Shown: positions 35,820 through 45,347, counted from the first letter of the stretch. The stretch is DNA of 64,000 nucleotides from Clostridiales bacterium UBA1763 (GCA_002314685.1 DCHB01000080.1:1-64000), one strand, 5' to 3'. A program made the numbers and translations. Notes: generated by a model not told the origin, from the sequence alone.

Positions 35820-36716
35820 TTAATTTTTTATTACAATCGAACATTCTCTCATTGTCGCTATAAGGATTTCTTCGTTTTCAGATGATATTTCAGTCAGCGG
35901 CAGACGAAGCGAACCGTTATCCAAACCCATAAGCCTCATTGCCGTTTTTACGGGAATGGGGTTTGTTTCTATAAACAGATTTGAAAACAGCTTTGCATAT
36001 TTGTTGTATAACTGCGATGCTGACTTGAAATCACCGTCTAAACAAAGCTCGCAAAGCTTAGCAACTGCGGCGGGTATAATGTTTGACGCAACGGAGATTA
36101 CACCCAATGCACCCATTGACATCATTGCAACTGTGTTGTCGTCGTTACCACTCCAAATATGGAGGTCATCGCCGCACAGTGCTCTTGTCATTGTAAACAA
36201 GCTTAAATCCCCCGATGCCTCCTTAACTCCGTTTATATTCGGATGTTCAGACAGTTTTTCGTATGTCTCAGCTTTAATTCCTATGCCCGTTCTGCTCGGA
36301 ACGTTGTATAAAATCATGGGGATGTCTACTCTGTCTGCAACAAAGGTAAAGTGCTCAATTAACCCCTTTTGCGTTGTTTTGTTGTAATACGGAGTCACCA
36401 TTAAAATGCCGTCAGCACCGCATTGAAGGGAGTGCTTTGCGTTTTTAAGTGCTTTTTGAGTGTCATTACTGCCGACCCCTGCGATTATTTTCATTCTGCC
36501 GTCATTATATCTGCATACAAAATCAACAAGCTCCTCACGCTCGTATTGAGTCAATGTAGCATTTTCTCCTGTTGTTCCGCATACTACTATCGCACTTGTG
36601 CCATTGGCATATTGAAAATCAATAAGCTCCTTCATTTTGGCATAGTTAATTCCGCTTTCATAAAACGGCGTAACAATAGCGGTGCATGAGCCTTTGAAAA
36701 CAGGTGTTTTGACCAT
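35820..36716 (-). CDS. dapA: 4-hydroxy-tetrahydrodipicolinate synthase
   Basis: A 298-residue TIM-barrel enzyme that condenses pyruvate with aspartate semialdehyde, the first step to lysine, diaminopimelate and dipicolinate. GTTGENATL, the tyrosine in YNVPSRTG and the Schiff-base lysine in GVKEASGD are present. ATG 36716 follows GGAGG by 7 nt. Dipicolinate is a spore component, so expression may rise in sporulation. It is a single minus-strand gene with an inverted repeat upstream. Confidence 0.95.
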   Translation of the reverse strand: MVKTPVFKGSCTAIVTPFYESGINYAKMKELIDFQYANGTSAIVVCGTTGENATLTQYEREELVDFVCRYNDGRMKIIAGVGSNDTQKALKNAKHSLQCGADGILMVTPYYNKTTQKGLIEHFTFVADRVDIPMILYNVPSRTGIGIKAETYEKLSEHPNINGVKEASGDLSLFTMTRALCGDDLHIWSGNDDNTVAMMSMGALGVISVASNIIPAAVAKLCELCLDGDFKSASQLYNKYAKLFSNLFIETNPIPVKTAMRLMGLDNGSLRLPLTEISSENEEILIATMRECSIVIKN

Positions 36717-36728
36717 AAACAGCCTCCG

Positions 36729-36763
36729 ATCATATTTGATAAGCAATAATATTCAAATATGAT
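36729..36763. repeat. 11-bp inverted repeat upstream of dapA
   Basis: ATCATATTTGA (36729-36739) and TCAAATATGAT (36753-36763) are perfect inverses separated by 13 nt, just upstream of the dapA Shine-Dalgarno sequence. It could be an operator or an mRNA hairpin. It is too small to be a lysine riboswitch. Confidence 0.6.
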
Positions 36764-36782
36764 GTCAGGTATTACAAAGGCA

Positions 36783-36811
36783 TTGAAATTACGCGGTTTT
36801 CGTATTATAAT
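36783..36811 (+). promoter_or_regulatory. SigA-type promoter for the SpoIID-queA-tgt unit
   Basis: TTGAAA (36783-36788) and TATAAT (36806-36811) are spaced by 17 nt, about 35 nt before the ATG. Confidence 0.7.
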
Positions 36812-36846
36812 ATTACATCGTGAATTTTGTAAAAGGAACTGTTTTT

Positions 36847-38328
36847 ATGCCCGAAACTGTCAAAAAGTTAATATTGACTTTAATTTTCGGCACATTGCTT
36901 TTCGTCATTGCACCTACGGCATTAGCGGATGAGCTTGCTCCCTCTCCGCAGTATATTGACCTTCCCGTAACAGTCGATACGGTAAAGGTCGGTTTGCGCT
37001 CGGGCGGCTCAGCAGTAGCTGAAGCAAACATCTCAAACAAGGTCGGAAGCGGCTTTAAGCTTGGATATTTTGATTATTTAAGACAGTTTCATAAGCTCGG
37101 AAGCACCTCAGTAACTGACCTTACTCTGCGCCCCGATACGGGCTTTGTATTAACCGACGGTACCAAGGTCGGGCCGTGGCATATTATTCTCAATAAGGAA
37201 TTTTCGGGTTTTGACAGCGCCGCTGAGTATGCAAAAACGCTGTGGGGCGGATTTCCCGCATATATTGACGGGCAATACAGAGTTATGGTCGGCGCTTATG
37301 CTGATTCTTCAAAGGCGCAGGCAGCAATAACAAAGCGTAAGCTTAACGGCGAGCCTTTTACGGGTGGAGAACACGCAATTCTTGCGGCACAGACAGGTAC
37401 ATCAGAGCTTCAGCTTTTGATTGATGTAGGCGATAAAACCGCGCTTGCGGTAAAGCCCGTATCAAAATCCAAAAGTGCACAGACATGGTTTGCGGGTAAC
37501 GCATATTACGGAAGTTTTGAGTTTATCTGCAATAATCAGGCACTTACCGTAATAAACTACGTGTCCCTTGAAGCATATGTCAAGGGTGTATTGCCGTATG
37601 AAATGAACGGTAATTGGCCGAGTGAGGCATTGAAGGCGCAGGCGGCTTGCGCAAGAACATACGCTCTTAATAATATAAACAGCTATATTGACCGCGGCTT
37701 CGATGTCAGAAATGACACATACAGTCAGGTTTACAGAGGTATAACGGGCACAACCGAAAGCACAAATAAAGCATCATCCGACACAAGCGGCAATTTTGTA
37801 CGCTATAAGGGCGCCTTGTGTAAGGTGTATTATATGTCCTCTGACGGCGGCGCAACTGACAGCAGTGCAAATGTATTCTCACAAAAAAGAGCGTACCTTT
37901 GCGGCGTAAAGGATAATAACGAGAAAGATATTGATTTTTACAACAAGACTTGGAAAAGCGAGCTTACGAGTGCAAACATCCTTTACAGACTTTCAACAAG
38001 CGGATATGAGCTTAAGGATATAAAGAGTATTGCTGCTCAGCGCTCTGAGCTCGGCATAGTATATCAGCTTGATATTACTGACTCCGCGGGCAATACAGTT
38101 ACCCTTATGGGCGAGGATTGCTTCAGAGTATTGGGCTTAAACAGCTTGAATTTCACTGTCGTTTGCAAGGAAAATGAAGCTAAAGAAAAAATATGGACCT
38201 TCAACGGCAAGGGCTGGGGGCACAACTGCGGCATGAGCCAGTGGGGTGCGTATGCCATGGCATCGGATGACAGTGTTACGTGTGACGACATTATAGATTT
38301 TTATTTCAGCGGAGCATATTTAGCATGA
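36847..38328 (+). CDS. SpoIID/LytB domain protein with SPOR-like region
   Basis: A 493-residue exported protein. The signal peptide is [24 protein letters not shown]. Residues near 110-170 ([11 protein letters not shown] to [20 protein letters not shown]) look like a SPOR peptidoglycan-binding domain. The SpoIID domain follows: [34 protein letters not shown], with the catalytic-type Glu in YEM, and the C-terminal [19 protein letters not shown]. SpoIID enzymes are lytic transglycosylases acting on denuded glycans. The vegetative-type promoter and linkage to queA leave open whether it is the engulfment SpoIID. Confidence 0.88.
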   Translation: MPETVKKLILTLIFGTLLFVIAPTALADELAPSPQYIDLPVTVDTVKVGLRSGGSAVAEANISNKVGSGFKLGYFDYLRQFHKLGSTSVTDLTLRPDTGFVLTDGTKVGPWHIILNKEFSGFDSAAEYAKTLWGGFPAYIDGQYRVMVGAYADSSKAQAAITKRKLNGEPFTGGEHAILAAQTGTSELQLLIDVGDKTALAVKPVSKSKSAQTWFAGNAYYGSFEFICNNQALTVINYVSLEAYVKGVLPYEMNGNWPSEALKAQAACARTYALNNINSYIDRGFDVRNDTYSQVYRGITGTTESTNKASSDTSGNFVRYKGALCKVYYMSSDGGATDSSANVFSQKRAYLCGVKDNNEKDIDFYNKTWKSELTSANILYRLSTSGYELKDIKSIAAQRSELGIVYQLDITDSAGNTVTLMGEDCFRVLGLNSLNFTVVCKENEAKEKIWTFNGKGWGHNCGMSQWGAYAMASDDSVTCDDIIDFYFSGAYLA

Positions 38329-39347
38329 ACAAATCGGATTTTTATTTTGACTTACCCGAGGAGCTTATAGCACAGACACCTCTTTCTAAGAGAGATACCT
38401 CGCGTCTTTTACATCTTGATAAAAACTCGGGCGAGCTTGAGCATAAGCATTTCTACGATATTAAGTCTTATCTTCGCAAGGGAGACTGCCTTGTTCTGAA
38501 TAATTCGAGGGTGCTTCCCGCAAGACTAATAGGAGCAAGACCTACGGGCGGAGCTGTTGAGCTTGTATTGCTGCGTGATTTAGGTGAGGGAAGATGGGAG
38601 TGCCTCAGCCGTCCGGGCAGGAAAACAAAACCGGGGCAGGAGGTTGTTTTCGGAAATGGAGAGCTTACGGCAACGGTCGAAAGCGTGACAGACGGCGGCA
38701 ACAGAATAGTAAGGTTTTGCTTTGAAGGAATTTTTCTCGAAATTCTCGAGCATCTTGGTAAAATGCCGCTTCCACCGTATATAAAAGAGGAGCTGCAGGA
38801 CTCAGAGCGTTATCAGACCGTATATTCAAAGGAGCTTGGCAGCGCCGCGGCACCGACTGCGGGTCTGCATTTTACAAAAGAGCTTCTCAAGGAAATTGAG
38901 GATATGGGCGTTAAGGTCTCGTATGTAACGCTCCATGTCGGTCTCGGTACCTTCAGACCTGTTAAAGCCGAGAAGATCGAAGACCACGATATGCACTCGG
39001 AGTTCTGTATAGTTCCCGAGGAAACGGCAAACACAGTAAACGAAACAAAAAAATCGGGCGGAAGAATTATTGCTGTCGGCACAACCTCGTGCAGAACGCT
39101 TGAAAGCTTTGCGGGAGATGACGGAAAGCTTCAAGCAACATCGGGCTGGACAAATATTTTCATTTATCCCGGTTATAAATTCAAGTGCATAGATGCCTTG
39201 ATAACAAATTTCCATTTGCCCGAAAGCACACTGATTATGCTGGTTTCCGCATTGGCAGGCAGAGAAAATGTGCTAAATGCGTATAAAACCGCAGTTGAAG
39301 AAAAATACAGATTTTTCTCCTTCGGCGACGCTATGATTATCGAATAA
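38325..39347 (+). CDS. queA: S-adenosylmethionine:tRNA ribosyltransferase-isomerase
   Basis: A 340-residue QueA that builds epoxyqueuosine on tRNA. Signatures include [50 protein letters not shown] and [10 protein letters not shown]. It overlaps the SpoIID gene by ATGA, so the two are translationally coupled. tgt follows after 17 nt, giving two queuosine steps in one unit. Confidence 0.96.
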   Translation: MNKSDFYFDLPEELIAQTPLSKRDTSRLLHLDKNSGELEHKHFYDIKSYLRKGDCLVLNNSRVLPARLIGARPTGGAVELVLLRDLGEGRWECLSRPGRKTKPGQEVVFGNGELTATVESVTDGGNRIVRFCFEGIFLEILEHLGKMPLPPYIKEELQDSERYQTVYSKELGSAAAPTAGLHFTKELLKEIEDMGVKVSYVTLHVGLGTFRPVKAEKIEDHDMHSEFCIVPEETANTVNETKKSGGRIIAVGTTSCRTLESFAGDDGKLQATSGWTNIFIYPGYKFKCIDALITNFHLPESTLIMLVSALAGRENVLNAYKTAVEEKYRFFSFGDAMIIE

Positions 39348-39364
39348 CTAAAGGCAGGTTTTTT

Positions 39365-40495
39365 ATGTATAAACTCAAAAAACAGGAAGGTCATGCACGC
39401 AGAGGCGAGTTTCAGACACCTCACGGAACTGTGCAGACTCCCGTGTTTATGAATGTCGGCACTGCGGCGGCAATAAAAGGCGCATTATCTGCGGCAGACC
39501 TTAAAACAATCGGTTGTCAGGTTGAGCTTTCCAATACCTATCATCTCCATTTAAGACCTGGTGATGAGCTCGTTAAGGAAATGGGCGGACTTCATAAGTT
39601 TATGACATGGGACGGACCAATTTTGACCGACAGCGGCGGGTTTCAGATTTTTTCACTCGCGAGTCTCAGAAAGATTACCGAAGAGGGTGTAAAGTTTAAT
39701 TCTCATATTGACGGGCGGCATATTTTTATGGGACCCGAGGAAAGCATGAAAATTCAGGCAAATCTCGGCTCGGATATTGCAATGGCGTTTGATGAGTGCA
39801 TCAAAATACCGTCGCCGCATGACTATGTCAAAAAAAGCTGCGACAGAACATACCGCTGGCTCGAAAGGTGCAAAACGGCATTGGACGAATATAACAGCAT
39901 GGACGACGCCGTAAATCCCGGGCAGATGCTGTTCGGCATAAATCAAGGGGCGACCTTTAAGGACCTGCGTATTGAACACATGAAAAAAATTGCAGAGCTT
40001 GATTTGCCGGGCTATGCGATAGGCGGTCTTGCGGTGGGGGAGAGTCATCAGGAGATGTACGACACCATAGAGGCCGTAGAGGAATATATGCCGAAGGATA
40101 AACCGCGCTATCTTATGGGCGTCGGTACCCCGGGAAATATTATAGAGGGCGTTTACAGAGGCGTTGATTTCTTCGATTGCGTAATGCCTGCACGAAACGG
40201 CAGACACGGGCATCTGTTTACTTGGAGTGGAATAATAAACATCAAGAACGAAAAGTATTCAAAAGACGCAGGCCCCATAGATAAAGAATGTGACTGTCCC
40301 GTGTGCAGAAGGTACAGCAGAGCGTATTTGAGACATCTGTTTAAAGCGGATGAAATGCTCGCTATGCGATTTGCTGTGACTCATAATCTGTATTTCTACA
40401 ACAAGCTTACCGAAAAAATACGCACGGCTATTGAAGAAGAAAGCTTTGAACAGTTCAGAGGCAAGTATTCAAAATTGTTGGATACGAGAATATAA
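39365..40495 (+). CDS. tgt: Queuine tRNA-ribosyltransferase
   Basis: A 376-residue Tgt that exchanges guanine-34 for a queuosine precursor. The general-base Asp is in DSGGFQIFSL, the nucleophile Asp in GVDFFDCVMPARNGRHG, and the zinc site is CDCPVC with a downstream Cys/His. It directly follows queA. Confidence 0.97.
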   Translation: MYKLKKQEGHARRGEFQTPHGTVQTPVFMNVGTAAAIKGALSAADLKTIGCQVELSNTYHLHLRPGDELVKEMGGLHKFMTWDGPILTDSGGFQIFSLASLRKITEEGVKFNSHIDGRHIFMGPEESMKIQANLGSDIAMAFDECIKIPSPHDYVKKSCDRTYRWLERCKTALDEYNSMDDAVNPGQMLFGINQGATFKDLRIEHMKKIAELDLPGYAIGGLAVGESHQEMYDTIEAVEEYMPKDKPRYLMGVGTPGNIIEGVYRGVDFFDCVMPARNGRHGHLFTWSGIINIKNEKYSKDAGPIDKECDCPVCRRYSRAYLRHLFKADEMLAMRFAVTHNLYFYNKLTEKIRTAIEEESFEQFRGKYSKLLDTRI

Positions 40496-40500
40496 AGCAC

Positions 40501-40529
40501 TTGAAATTGCTTTAATAAATATGTATAAT
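40501..40529 (+). promoter_or_regulatory. SigA-type promoter for yajC
   Basis: TTGAAA (40501-40506) and TATAAT (40524-40529) are spaced by 17 nt. Confidence 0.75.
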
Positions 40530-40564
40530 AAATTTGTTCAATCAAATAAATAAGGAGTAAACCA

Positions 40565-40894
40565 ATGATATTAGCAGCAGCAACAACATCCGGCAGCAAC
40601 GGATCTATGATTTTAGTACTTCTTCTTTTCTTCGTCCTTATGTGGGCATTTATGATCAGACCTGAAAAGAAAAAGCAGAAGAAAGTCGAAGCAATGCGCA
40701 GCGCACTTACCACAGGTGATGAGGTCGTCACCATTGGCGGAATTATGGGCATCGTTGTCAATGTAACGGACGACAATGTTACAATCGAGACAGGCGAGGA
40801 CAGAGTCCGCGTTCAGGTTAAGAAGTGGGCAATCAGCTCAAACGTCAGAGCAGAAGCGGCTGAGGCAAAGGCTAAGGCAAAGGAAAAGAAATAA
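40565..40894 (+). CDS. yajC: Preprotein translocase subunit YajC
   Basis: A 109-residue protein with one transmembrane helix (MILVLLLFFVLMWAFMIRPEKKKQKK) and the conserved cytoplasmic core ALTTGDEVVTIGGIMGIVVNVTDDNVTIE. It is an auxiliary part of the Sec translocase. The tgt-yajC order is widespread in bacteria, but here it has its own promoter and terminator. Confidence 0.95.
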   Translation: MILAAATTSGSNGSMILVLLLFFVLMWAFMIRPEKKKQKKVEAMRSALTTGDEVVTIGGIMGIVVNVTDDNVTIETGEDRVRVQVKKWAISSNVRAEAAEAKAKAKEKK

Positions 40895-40898
40895 AATC

Positions 40899-40927
40899 GA
40901 ATTATTATCCCTCCGAACAAATATGAT
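40899..40927 (+). promoter_or_regulatory. Weak candidate SigE-type promoter in the yajC terminator
   Basis: GAATTAT (40899-40905) and AATATGAT (40920-40927) are spaced by 14 nt, matching 5 of 7 and 5 of 8 positions of the SigE consensus. Initiation would fall inside the terminator loop. Confidence 0.3.
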
Positions 40928-40960
40928 GTATAAACATCAACTGTTCGGAGGGATTTTTTT
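40907..40960 (+). terminator. yajC terminator containing the next gene's RBS
   Basis: A 13-bp perfect stem (40907-40919 with 40942-40954) and a T7 run, with an extra small hairpin in the loop. GGAGGG (40947-40952) in the right arm is placed 6 nt before the TTG start at 40959, which lies in the T-run. Confidence 0.9.
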
Positions 40961-41369
40961 GCGCAAAAAACAAAAAGTGAAAATTAACGGCAGGGGAGGG
41001 GGGATAAGAGCGACAATATACTCGGTGATAATAACACTGATTTTAATTTTATTGATGTCGCTTGCTGTTAAAAAAGAATACATAAGCGAAGACAATATAA
41101 AAGCAAGTTTAATAGTAATAAATATTATTGCCGCAATTATCTGCGGAGTTGTTTCGGGATGCGGAAATAATAAGCTTGTTGTTTCCATAATTGCCGCAAC
41201 AGCATACTCGGCGATAATAATATTTATCGGCTTTGCATTGAACGGCACGATAGGCAATATAGGTTCAATTATGCTGATTTTAACAATGACAGTTGTGATA
41301 AGTGCCTTAACAAGCAGAATCAATTTAGTGAAAAGCAACAAAAGATTGCACAAAATGCACAAAAAGTAA
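40959..41369 (+). CDS. TIGR04086-like four-helix membrane protein
   Basis: A 136-residue protein with a basic N-terminus (RKKQKVKINGRGG) and four predicted transmembrane helices. The position next to yajC fits the TIGR04086 family of small Firmicutes membrane proteins, function unknown. I chose TTG 40959 because GGAGGG is at the correct distance. That Shine-Dalgarno sequence is in the 3' arm of the yajC terminator, so translation should be blocked in RNA reading through from yajC. Confidence 0.65.
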   Translation: MRKKQKVKINGRGGGIRATIYSVIITLILILLMSLAVKKEYISEDNIKASLIVINIIAAIICGVVSGCGNNKLVVSIIAATAYSAIIIFIGFALNGTIGNIGSIMLILTMTVVISALTSRINLVKSNKRLHKMHKK

Positions 41370-41402
41370 ATTTTACAATAACTATCTGTAATGCGCATGT
41401 GA

Positions 41403-41637
41403 GGTTTACATAATTTATTTGATTACCTATATATTGTGCTATTATAACAATAATTTAACTAAATATTGCGAAAAAAGACCGAAAATCAAAGATCATTAGT
41501 TCTGCTGGTAATGCGGTTTACATAATAAGATTTACATAATATAAGTGCATAATTAACAAAAATCATCATTTTTTGCAAAAAGCCTTGATTACAGCGAGAA
41601 TTTATATTATATTATCCATACGGTGAGATTATGTAAA
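41403..41637. repeat. Four TTTACATAAT repeats in the gap before the xerD unit
   Basis: The 313-bp gap 41370-41682 is AT-rich and has no gene that I can support. It holds TTTACATAAT at 41405-41414, 41517-41526 and 41531-41540 in direct orientation, and its inverse ATTATGTAAA at 41628-41637. The first two copies share a leading GG and an upstream GTAATGCG (41388-41395 and 41508-41515). TTATGTAAA is the XerD-binding half of the B. subtilis dif site. The XerC half is not recognisable beside any copy. Confidence 0.7.
41585..41613 (+). promoter_or_regulatory. SigA-type promoter for the membrane protein-xerD unit
   Basis: TTGATT (41585-41590) and TATATT (41608-41613) are spaced by 17 nt. The inverted repeat copy at 41628-41637 lies just after the predicted start point, a position suited to a repressor. 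Confidence 0.55.
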
Positions 41638-41682
41638 TTCATTCATTATTTTCGCTGTTGCTTCAAGGCGTTGAGGTAATAT

Positions 41683-42201
41683 ATGAATAGTGTTTTTACA
41701 GCAAAATCTGCCGTTTTCAAAAAATCCGAAAATTCAACATTGTTATTGCTTTGCCTCGCTTTTTTAATGGGCGTAGGCGGTTTTGCGCTGTTTTTTGGCT
41801 TTTCCTCAGATATAAACCTTGTGGAAGCTGATATCAGCTGTTTTGCTTGTGTATTTTCGGTTTTCTTATTACAGATATCCGCTTTTTCGGCTTTAGGAAC
41901 ATTTTTCATACCGTTACTATTATGCGGCATCGGAGCTATCAGCTCGTACGCCTTAGCTTGCGTAATATTTGTGTCGGACTTATCTTTTCTCTTTTTAGCA
42001 AAGCTATTTGCTGTTTTGTGGATCTTTGTCCTCTTTGCTTTATACATTGCAATCAGCGCTTCCGGATCTGCGGATGCTGTTTTTTCTAAAATCAGAAGGG
42101 ATAAGCGCTTTAAGATGGATATATTAAAAACGCTTGTAATTATTTCTCTGTTTGTTATTTTGTCTTTTATCGGAGCTTCCGATTTTAATATGATTTCTTA
42201 G
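41683..42201 (+). CDS. Unrecognised polytopic membrane protein upstream of xerD
   Basis: A 172-residue protein with about five hydrophobic segments (from STLLLLCLAFLMGVGGFALFFGF to LVIISLFVILSFIG) and a short basic loop near residue 137 (KIRRDKRFK). The position before xerD recalls spoIIM of B. subtilis, but the sequence does not let me assign SpoIIM. GAGGTAATAT precedes the ATG. xerD starts 17 nt after its stop, so the two probably share a transcript. Confidence 0.65.
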   Translation: MNSVFTAKSAVFKKSENSTLLLLCLAFLMGVGGFALFFGFSSDINLVEADISCFACVFSVFLLQISAFSALGTFFIPLLLCGIGAISSYALACVIFVSDLSFLFLAKLFAVLWIFVLFALYIAISASGSADAVFSKIRRDKRFKMDILKTLVIISLFVILSFIGASDFNMIS

Positions 42202-42218
42202 AAAGGGGGATCTTTTGA

Positions 42219-43109
42219 ATGCTTAATTCGGATTATATTGAAGTTTTCAACAAGTATTTAACTGAAGTGAAAAAGTGTTCACAGAATACCCTCAGTTCAT
42301 ATCTGCGCGATATAAGACAGCTCGGAGAATATTTACAGACTCATCTTGACGCGGGCTTCGAAGCCGCAACAGAAGAGGAGCTTGCCGACTACATAAATTG
42401 GCTCAAGGGCAACGGTAAATCTGTTGCAACAGTAAGCCGCGCGATTGCATCTGTAAAGTGCTTTTACGGTGTACTTGTCTCTGATAAGCTTGTTGAAAAC
42501 AATCCCGCTGCAAAGCTTGTTCCCGATAAAGCCACTCAGAAGCTTCCACAGATATTGACAAGTAAGGAAGTCGAACTTTTGCTCGAACAGCCCTCATGCA
42601 CAGACGCCAAGGGCTATCGCGACAGAGCTATGCTTGAGCTTCTTTATGCTACGGGAATAAGAGTATCTGAGCTTATAGACCTTAATATCAGCGATGTAAA
42701 TATTTCCGCGGGAATTATTCGCTGCTTCAGCAAGGAAAAGGAGAGAATTATTCCTCTTTATCCCACTGCAATTAAGGCGCTTTCCGAGTATATTGAGTTT
42801 ATAAGACCTCAGATGATAGCTCTTCCGGGCGAACAGGCACTGTTTGTCAATGTCAGCGGCGAGAGAATGTCCCGTCAGGGCTTTTGGAAGATTATAAAGT
42901 CATATCAGCAGAAGGCGCATATTGAAAAGACTATTACTCCGCATACACTTCGCCATTCCTTTGCCGCACATCTGCTCGAAAACGGCGCTGACCTCCATTC
43001 AATTCAGGAGATGCTCGGTCATGCCGATATTTCATCGACTCAGATTTATTCACAGCTTGTAAAAAAACAGCTCAAGGATGTTTATAATAAAGCACATCCC
43101 CGTGCCTGA
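42219..43109 (+). CDS. xerD: Tyrosine recombinase XerD
   Basis: A 296-residue site-specific recombinase with an N-terminal SAM-like core-binding domain and a C-terminal catalytic domain. The catalytic residues are Arg in ATGIRVSEL, a Lys near KEKERIIPL, the HTLRH motif, His in MLGHADISSTQIY and the Tyr in that motif. XerD with XerC resolves chromosome dimers at dif near the division septum. AAAGGGGGATC precedes the ATG. A terminator follows. Confidence 0.92.
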   Translation: MLNSDYIEVFNKYLTEVKKCSQNTLSSYLRDIRQLGEYLQTHLDAGFEAATEEELADYINWLKGNGKSVATVSRAIASVKCFYGVLVSDKLVENNPAAKLVPDKATQKLPQILTSKEVELLLEQPSCTDAKGYRDRAMLELLYATGIRVSELIDLNISDVNISAGIIRCFSKEKERIIPLYPTAIKALSEYIEFIRPQMIALPGEQALFVNVSGERMSRQGFWKIIKSYQQKAHIEKTITPHTLRHSFAAHLLENGADLHSIQEMLGHADISSTQIYSQLVKKQLKDVYNKAHPRA

Positions 43110-43116
43110 TGAATTC

Positions 43117-43145
43117 AAAAGGACTGCTAACGCAGTCCTTTTTTC
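43117..43145 (+). terminator. Intrinsic terminator after xerD
   Basis: A 9-bp stem (43119-43127 with 43132-43140) around TAAC, followed by a T-run. Confidence 0.9.
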
Positions 43146-43148
43146 TTG

Positions 43149-43177
43149 TTGATAAACAGCATATTTTGTGGTAAAAT
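43149..43177 (+). promoter_or_regulatory. SigA-type promoter for ruvCAB
   Basis: TTGATA (43149-43154) and TAAAAT (43172-43177) are spaced by 17 nt. Confidence 0.65.
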
Positions 43178-43198
43178 TCATCATGGGAAGTGATAGAT

Positions 43199-43714
43199 AT
43201 GCGTATATTGGGTATTGACCCCGGACTTGCAACAGTCGGCTTCAGTATCGTTGATTCCGATAAAAAGGGTATGCGTCTTATAACCTGCGGTGTTATAAGC
43301 ACACCTGCACATACCTCTCTGTCAAGCAGGCTTGACAGAATATTTGAGGACATGAATGAGCTTATTAAAAGCTTTAACCCAGATGTAATGTCTGTTGAGG
43401 AGCTTTTTTTCAACACAAACATCACGACGGGCATTTCGGTTGCTCATGCAAGAGGAGTAATTCTTCTTGCGGCTTACCGCGCAGGTGTCAGGGTTTTTGA
43501 ATATACTCCCTTGCAGGTTAAGCAGGCGGTTGTCGGTTACGGCAGAGCAGAGAAAAACCAGGTTATCGACATGGTGCGCAGAATACTGAATCTTCCCGCG
43601 GCACCGAAGCCCGATGACGCCGCCGATGCGGTGGCACTTGCAATCTGCCATGCAAGAAGCTCAACCTCACTTCTTTCCGATAAAGGAGATAATGATATAT
43701 GTTCTACCATTTAG
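43199..43714 (+). CDS. ruvC: Holliday junction resolvase RuvC
   Basis: A 171-residue endonuclease that cuts Holliday junctions. The four acidic residues are in GIDPGLATVGF, SVEELFF and PDDAADAVALA. ATG 43199 follows GGAAGTG by 7 nt. It overlaps ruvA by 16 nt; ruvC-ruvA-ruvB forms the complete resolvasome operon. Confidence 0.96.
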   Translation: MRILGIDPGLATVGFSIVDSDKKGMRLITCGVISTPAHTSLSSRLDRIFEDMNELIKSFNPDVMSVEELFFNTNITTGISVAHARGVILLAAYRAGVRVFEYTPLQVKQAVVGYGRAEKNQVIDMVRRILNLPAAPKPDDAADAVALAICHARSSTSLLSDKGDNDICSTI

Positions 43715-44292
43715 AAGGTATTGTTTCTGATATTGATATTAACCTCGCGGTTATCGACTGTGCGGGCGTAGGCTATGCTGTCAATACGACTGCAAACACG
43801 CTGTCACAAATAAAAATAAAGACAAAGGCTAAGCTGTATATTTCCGAATATATCAAGGAGGATTGCTTTGATTTATACGGCTTTGCAACGATGAGCGAGA
43901 AAAAGTGCTTTGAAATGCTGCTCACCGTGTCGGGTATTGGTCCCAAGGCGGCGCAGGCAATTCTTTCAACAAGTACACCCGAGGCGCTTGCTATCGCGAT
44001 TATGAACGGCAATGATAAAGCAATTACCGTCGCACAGGGTGTTGGAAAAAAGATTGCTCAGCGCGTTATTCTTGAGCTTAAGGATAAGGTCGGAAAGCAA
44101 ATGGGCAGCAGTGATATTGAAATGCCCGCTGTAATGACTCTTGCCGACGGAGACTCTCGTTCCGATGCAATTGCGGCACTTATGGTTTTGGGTTATTCAG
44201 CACCCGAGATAAACGCCGCACTGAGAAAGCTTGATGTTACGGGACTAAACACTGAGCAGATTGTTAAGCTTGTGCTTAAAAATCTTATGTAA
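43699..44292 (+). CDS. ruvA: Holliday junction branch migration protein RuvA
   Basis: A 197-residue RuvA: an N-terminal OB fold ([24 protein letters not shown]), two helix-hairpin-helix motifs ([16 protein letters not shown] and [20 protein letters not shown]), and a C-terminal domain III ([20 protein letters not shown]) that contacts RuvB. It binds the four-way junction. Confidence 0.97.
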   Translation: MFYHLEGIVSDIDINLAVIDCAGVGYAVNTTANTLSQIKIKTKAKLYISEYIKEDCFDLYGFATMSEKKCFEMLLTVSGIGPKAAQAILSTSTPEALAIAIMNGNDKAITVAQGVGKKIAQRVILELKDKVGKQMGSSDIEMPAVMTLADGDSRSDAIAALMVLGYSAPEINAALRKLDVTGLNTEQIVKLVLKNLM

Positions 44293-44303
44293 GGAGACAG
44301 AAA

Positions 44304-45347
44304 ATGAGCATAAATTTTTCAGACGGTCTTGAGGACCAGCCCATTGTCACAAGCTCAGTCAGTCTCCCCGAGGACTCGGGAGAAGGAAGCTTAAGACCGA
44401 GGACTATTACCGAATATATAGGGCAGGAGAAGGCGAAGGATAATCTAAGCGTCTTTATTGATGCCGCAAGATTGCGTAATGAGCCGCTTGACCATGTGCT
44501 TTTGCACGGTCCCCCGGGACTCGGCAAGACCACCTTGGCGGGCGTCATCGCAAATGAGATGGGCGTTAATATGCGTATAACCTCTGGTCCTGCGATTGAA
44601 AAGCCCGGCGATCTTGTCGCAATGCTTACAAATCTCAATGAAGGCGACATTCTGTTTGTCGATGAAATCCACAGACTCAACAGAGCATACGAGGAAATCC
44701 TCTATCCCGCTATGGAGGACTATGCTATTGACATAATTCTCGGCAAAGGTCCTTCCGCTAACTCCTTGCATCTTGAACTGCCTAAGTTTACTTTGATTGG
44801 CGCAACAACTCGCTCAGGTCAGCTTACGGCACCCTTGCGTGACCGTTTCGGCGTCACGCTGAGACTTGAGCTTTATACCGTAAACGAGCTCAGACAAATT
44901 GTTGAACGCTCATCTGATATTCTCGGTATAAAGATAGACAGGGAAGGGGCATTGGAGATTGCATCCCGTTCAAGAGGCACGCCTCGAATTGCCAACCGTA
45001 TGCTGCGCAGAGTGCGTGACTTTGCGCAGGTCAGGGCGGACGGAATAATAACAAAGGAAGTTGCTGATATGGCACTTTCGCGCCTCGAGGTTGATAAGCT
45101 CGGGCTTGATGCACTCGACCGTAGAATGCTCGGCAGTATCATTGAGTATTACGGCGGAGGTCCCGTCGGACTTGAAACGCTCGCGGCGACAATTAATGAG
45201 GATTCCGTCACTCTTGAGGATGTGTATGAGCCGTACCTATTACAGCAGGGATTTTTAACGAGAACTCCCCGCGGACGCTGTGTGACGAAAAAAGCCTATA
45301 CACATCTCGGCATTGAGTATTTAGGTCAGCAGGAAATTGGTTTGTAA
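44304..45347 (+). CDS. ruvB: Holliday junction branch migration helicase RuvB
   Basis: A 347-residue AAA+ motor. Walker [16 protein letters not shown], Walker [15 protein letters not shown], sensor region [18 protein letters not shown] and the C-terminal winged helix ([13 protein letters not shown]) are clear. It drives branch migration with RuvA and lies 11 nt after it. Confidence 0.97.
   Translation: MSINFSDGLEDQPIVTSSVSLPEDSGEGSLRPRTITEYIGQEKAKDNLSVFIDAARLRNEPLDHVLLHGPPGLGKTTLAGVIANEMGVNMRITSGPAIEKPGDLVAMLTNLNEGDILFVDEIHRLNRAYEEILYPAMEDYAIDIILGKGPSANSLHLELPKFTLIGATTRSGQLTAPLRDRFGVTLRLELYTVNELRQIVERSSDILGIKIDREGALEIASRSRGTPRIANRMLRRVRDFAQVRADGIITKEVADMALSRLEVDKLGLDALDRRMLGSIIEYYGGGPVGLETLAATINEDSVTLEDVYEPYLLQQGFLTRTPRGRCVTKKAYTHLGIEYLGQQEIGL

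Noticed and set aside
36717..36846. Lysine riboswitch upstream of dapA
   Set aside because: The region is only about 130 nt, shared with the divergent promoter, and lacks the multi-helix riboswitch core.
38200..38330. preQ1 riboswitch upstream of queA
   Set aside because: queA overlaps the preceding gene by ATGA, so there is no leader.
41403..41637. A complete dif site or a CRISPR array
   Set aside because: Only the XerD half matches; no XerC arm is recognisable across a 6-bp spacer. Repeats are too short and unevenly spaced for a CRISPR array.
41646..42047. 133-codon minus-strand frame antisense to the membrane protein before xerD
   Set aside because: The plus-strand frame has an RBS, membrane helices and operon spacing with xerD; the antisense product is low-complexity and lysine-rich.
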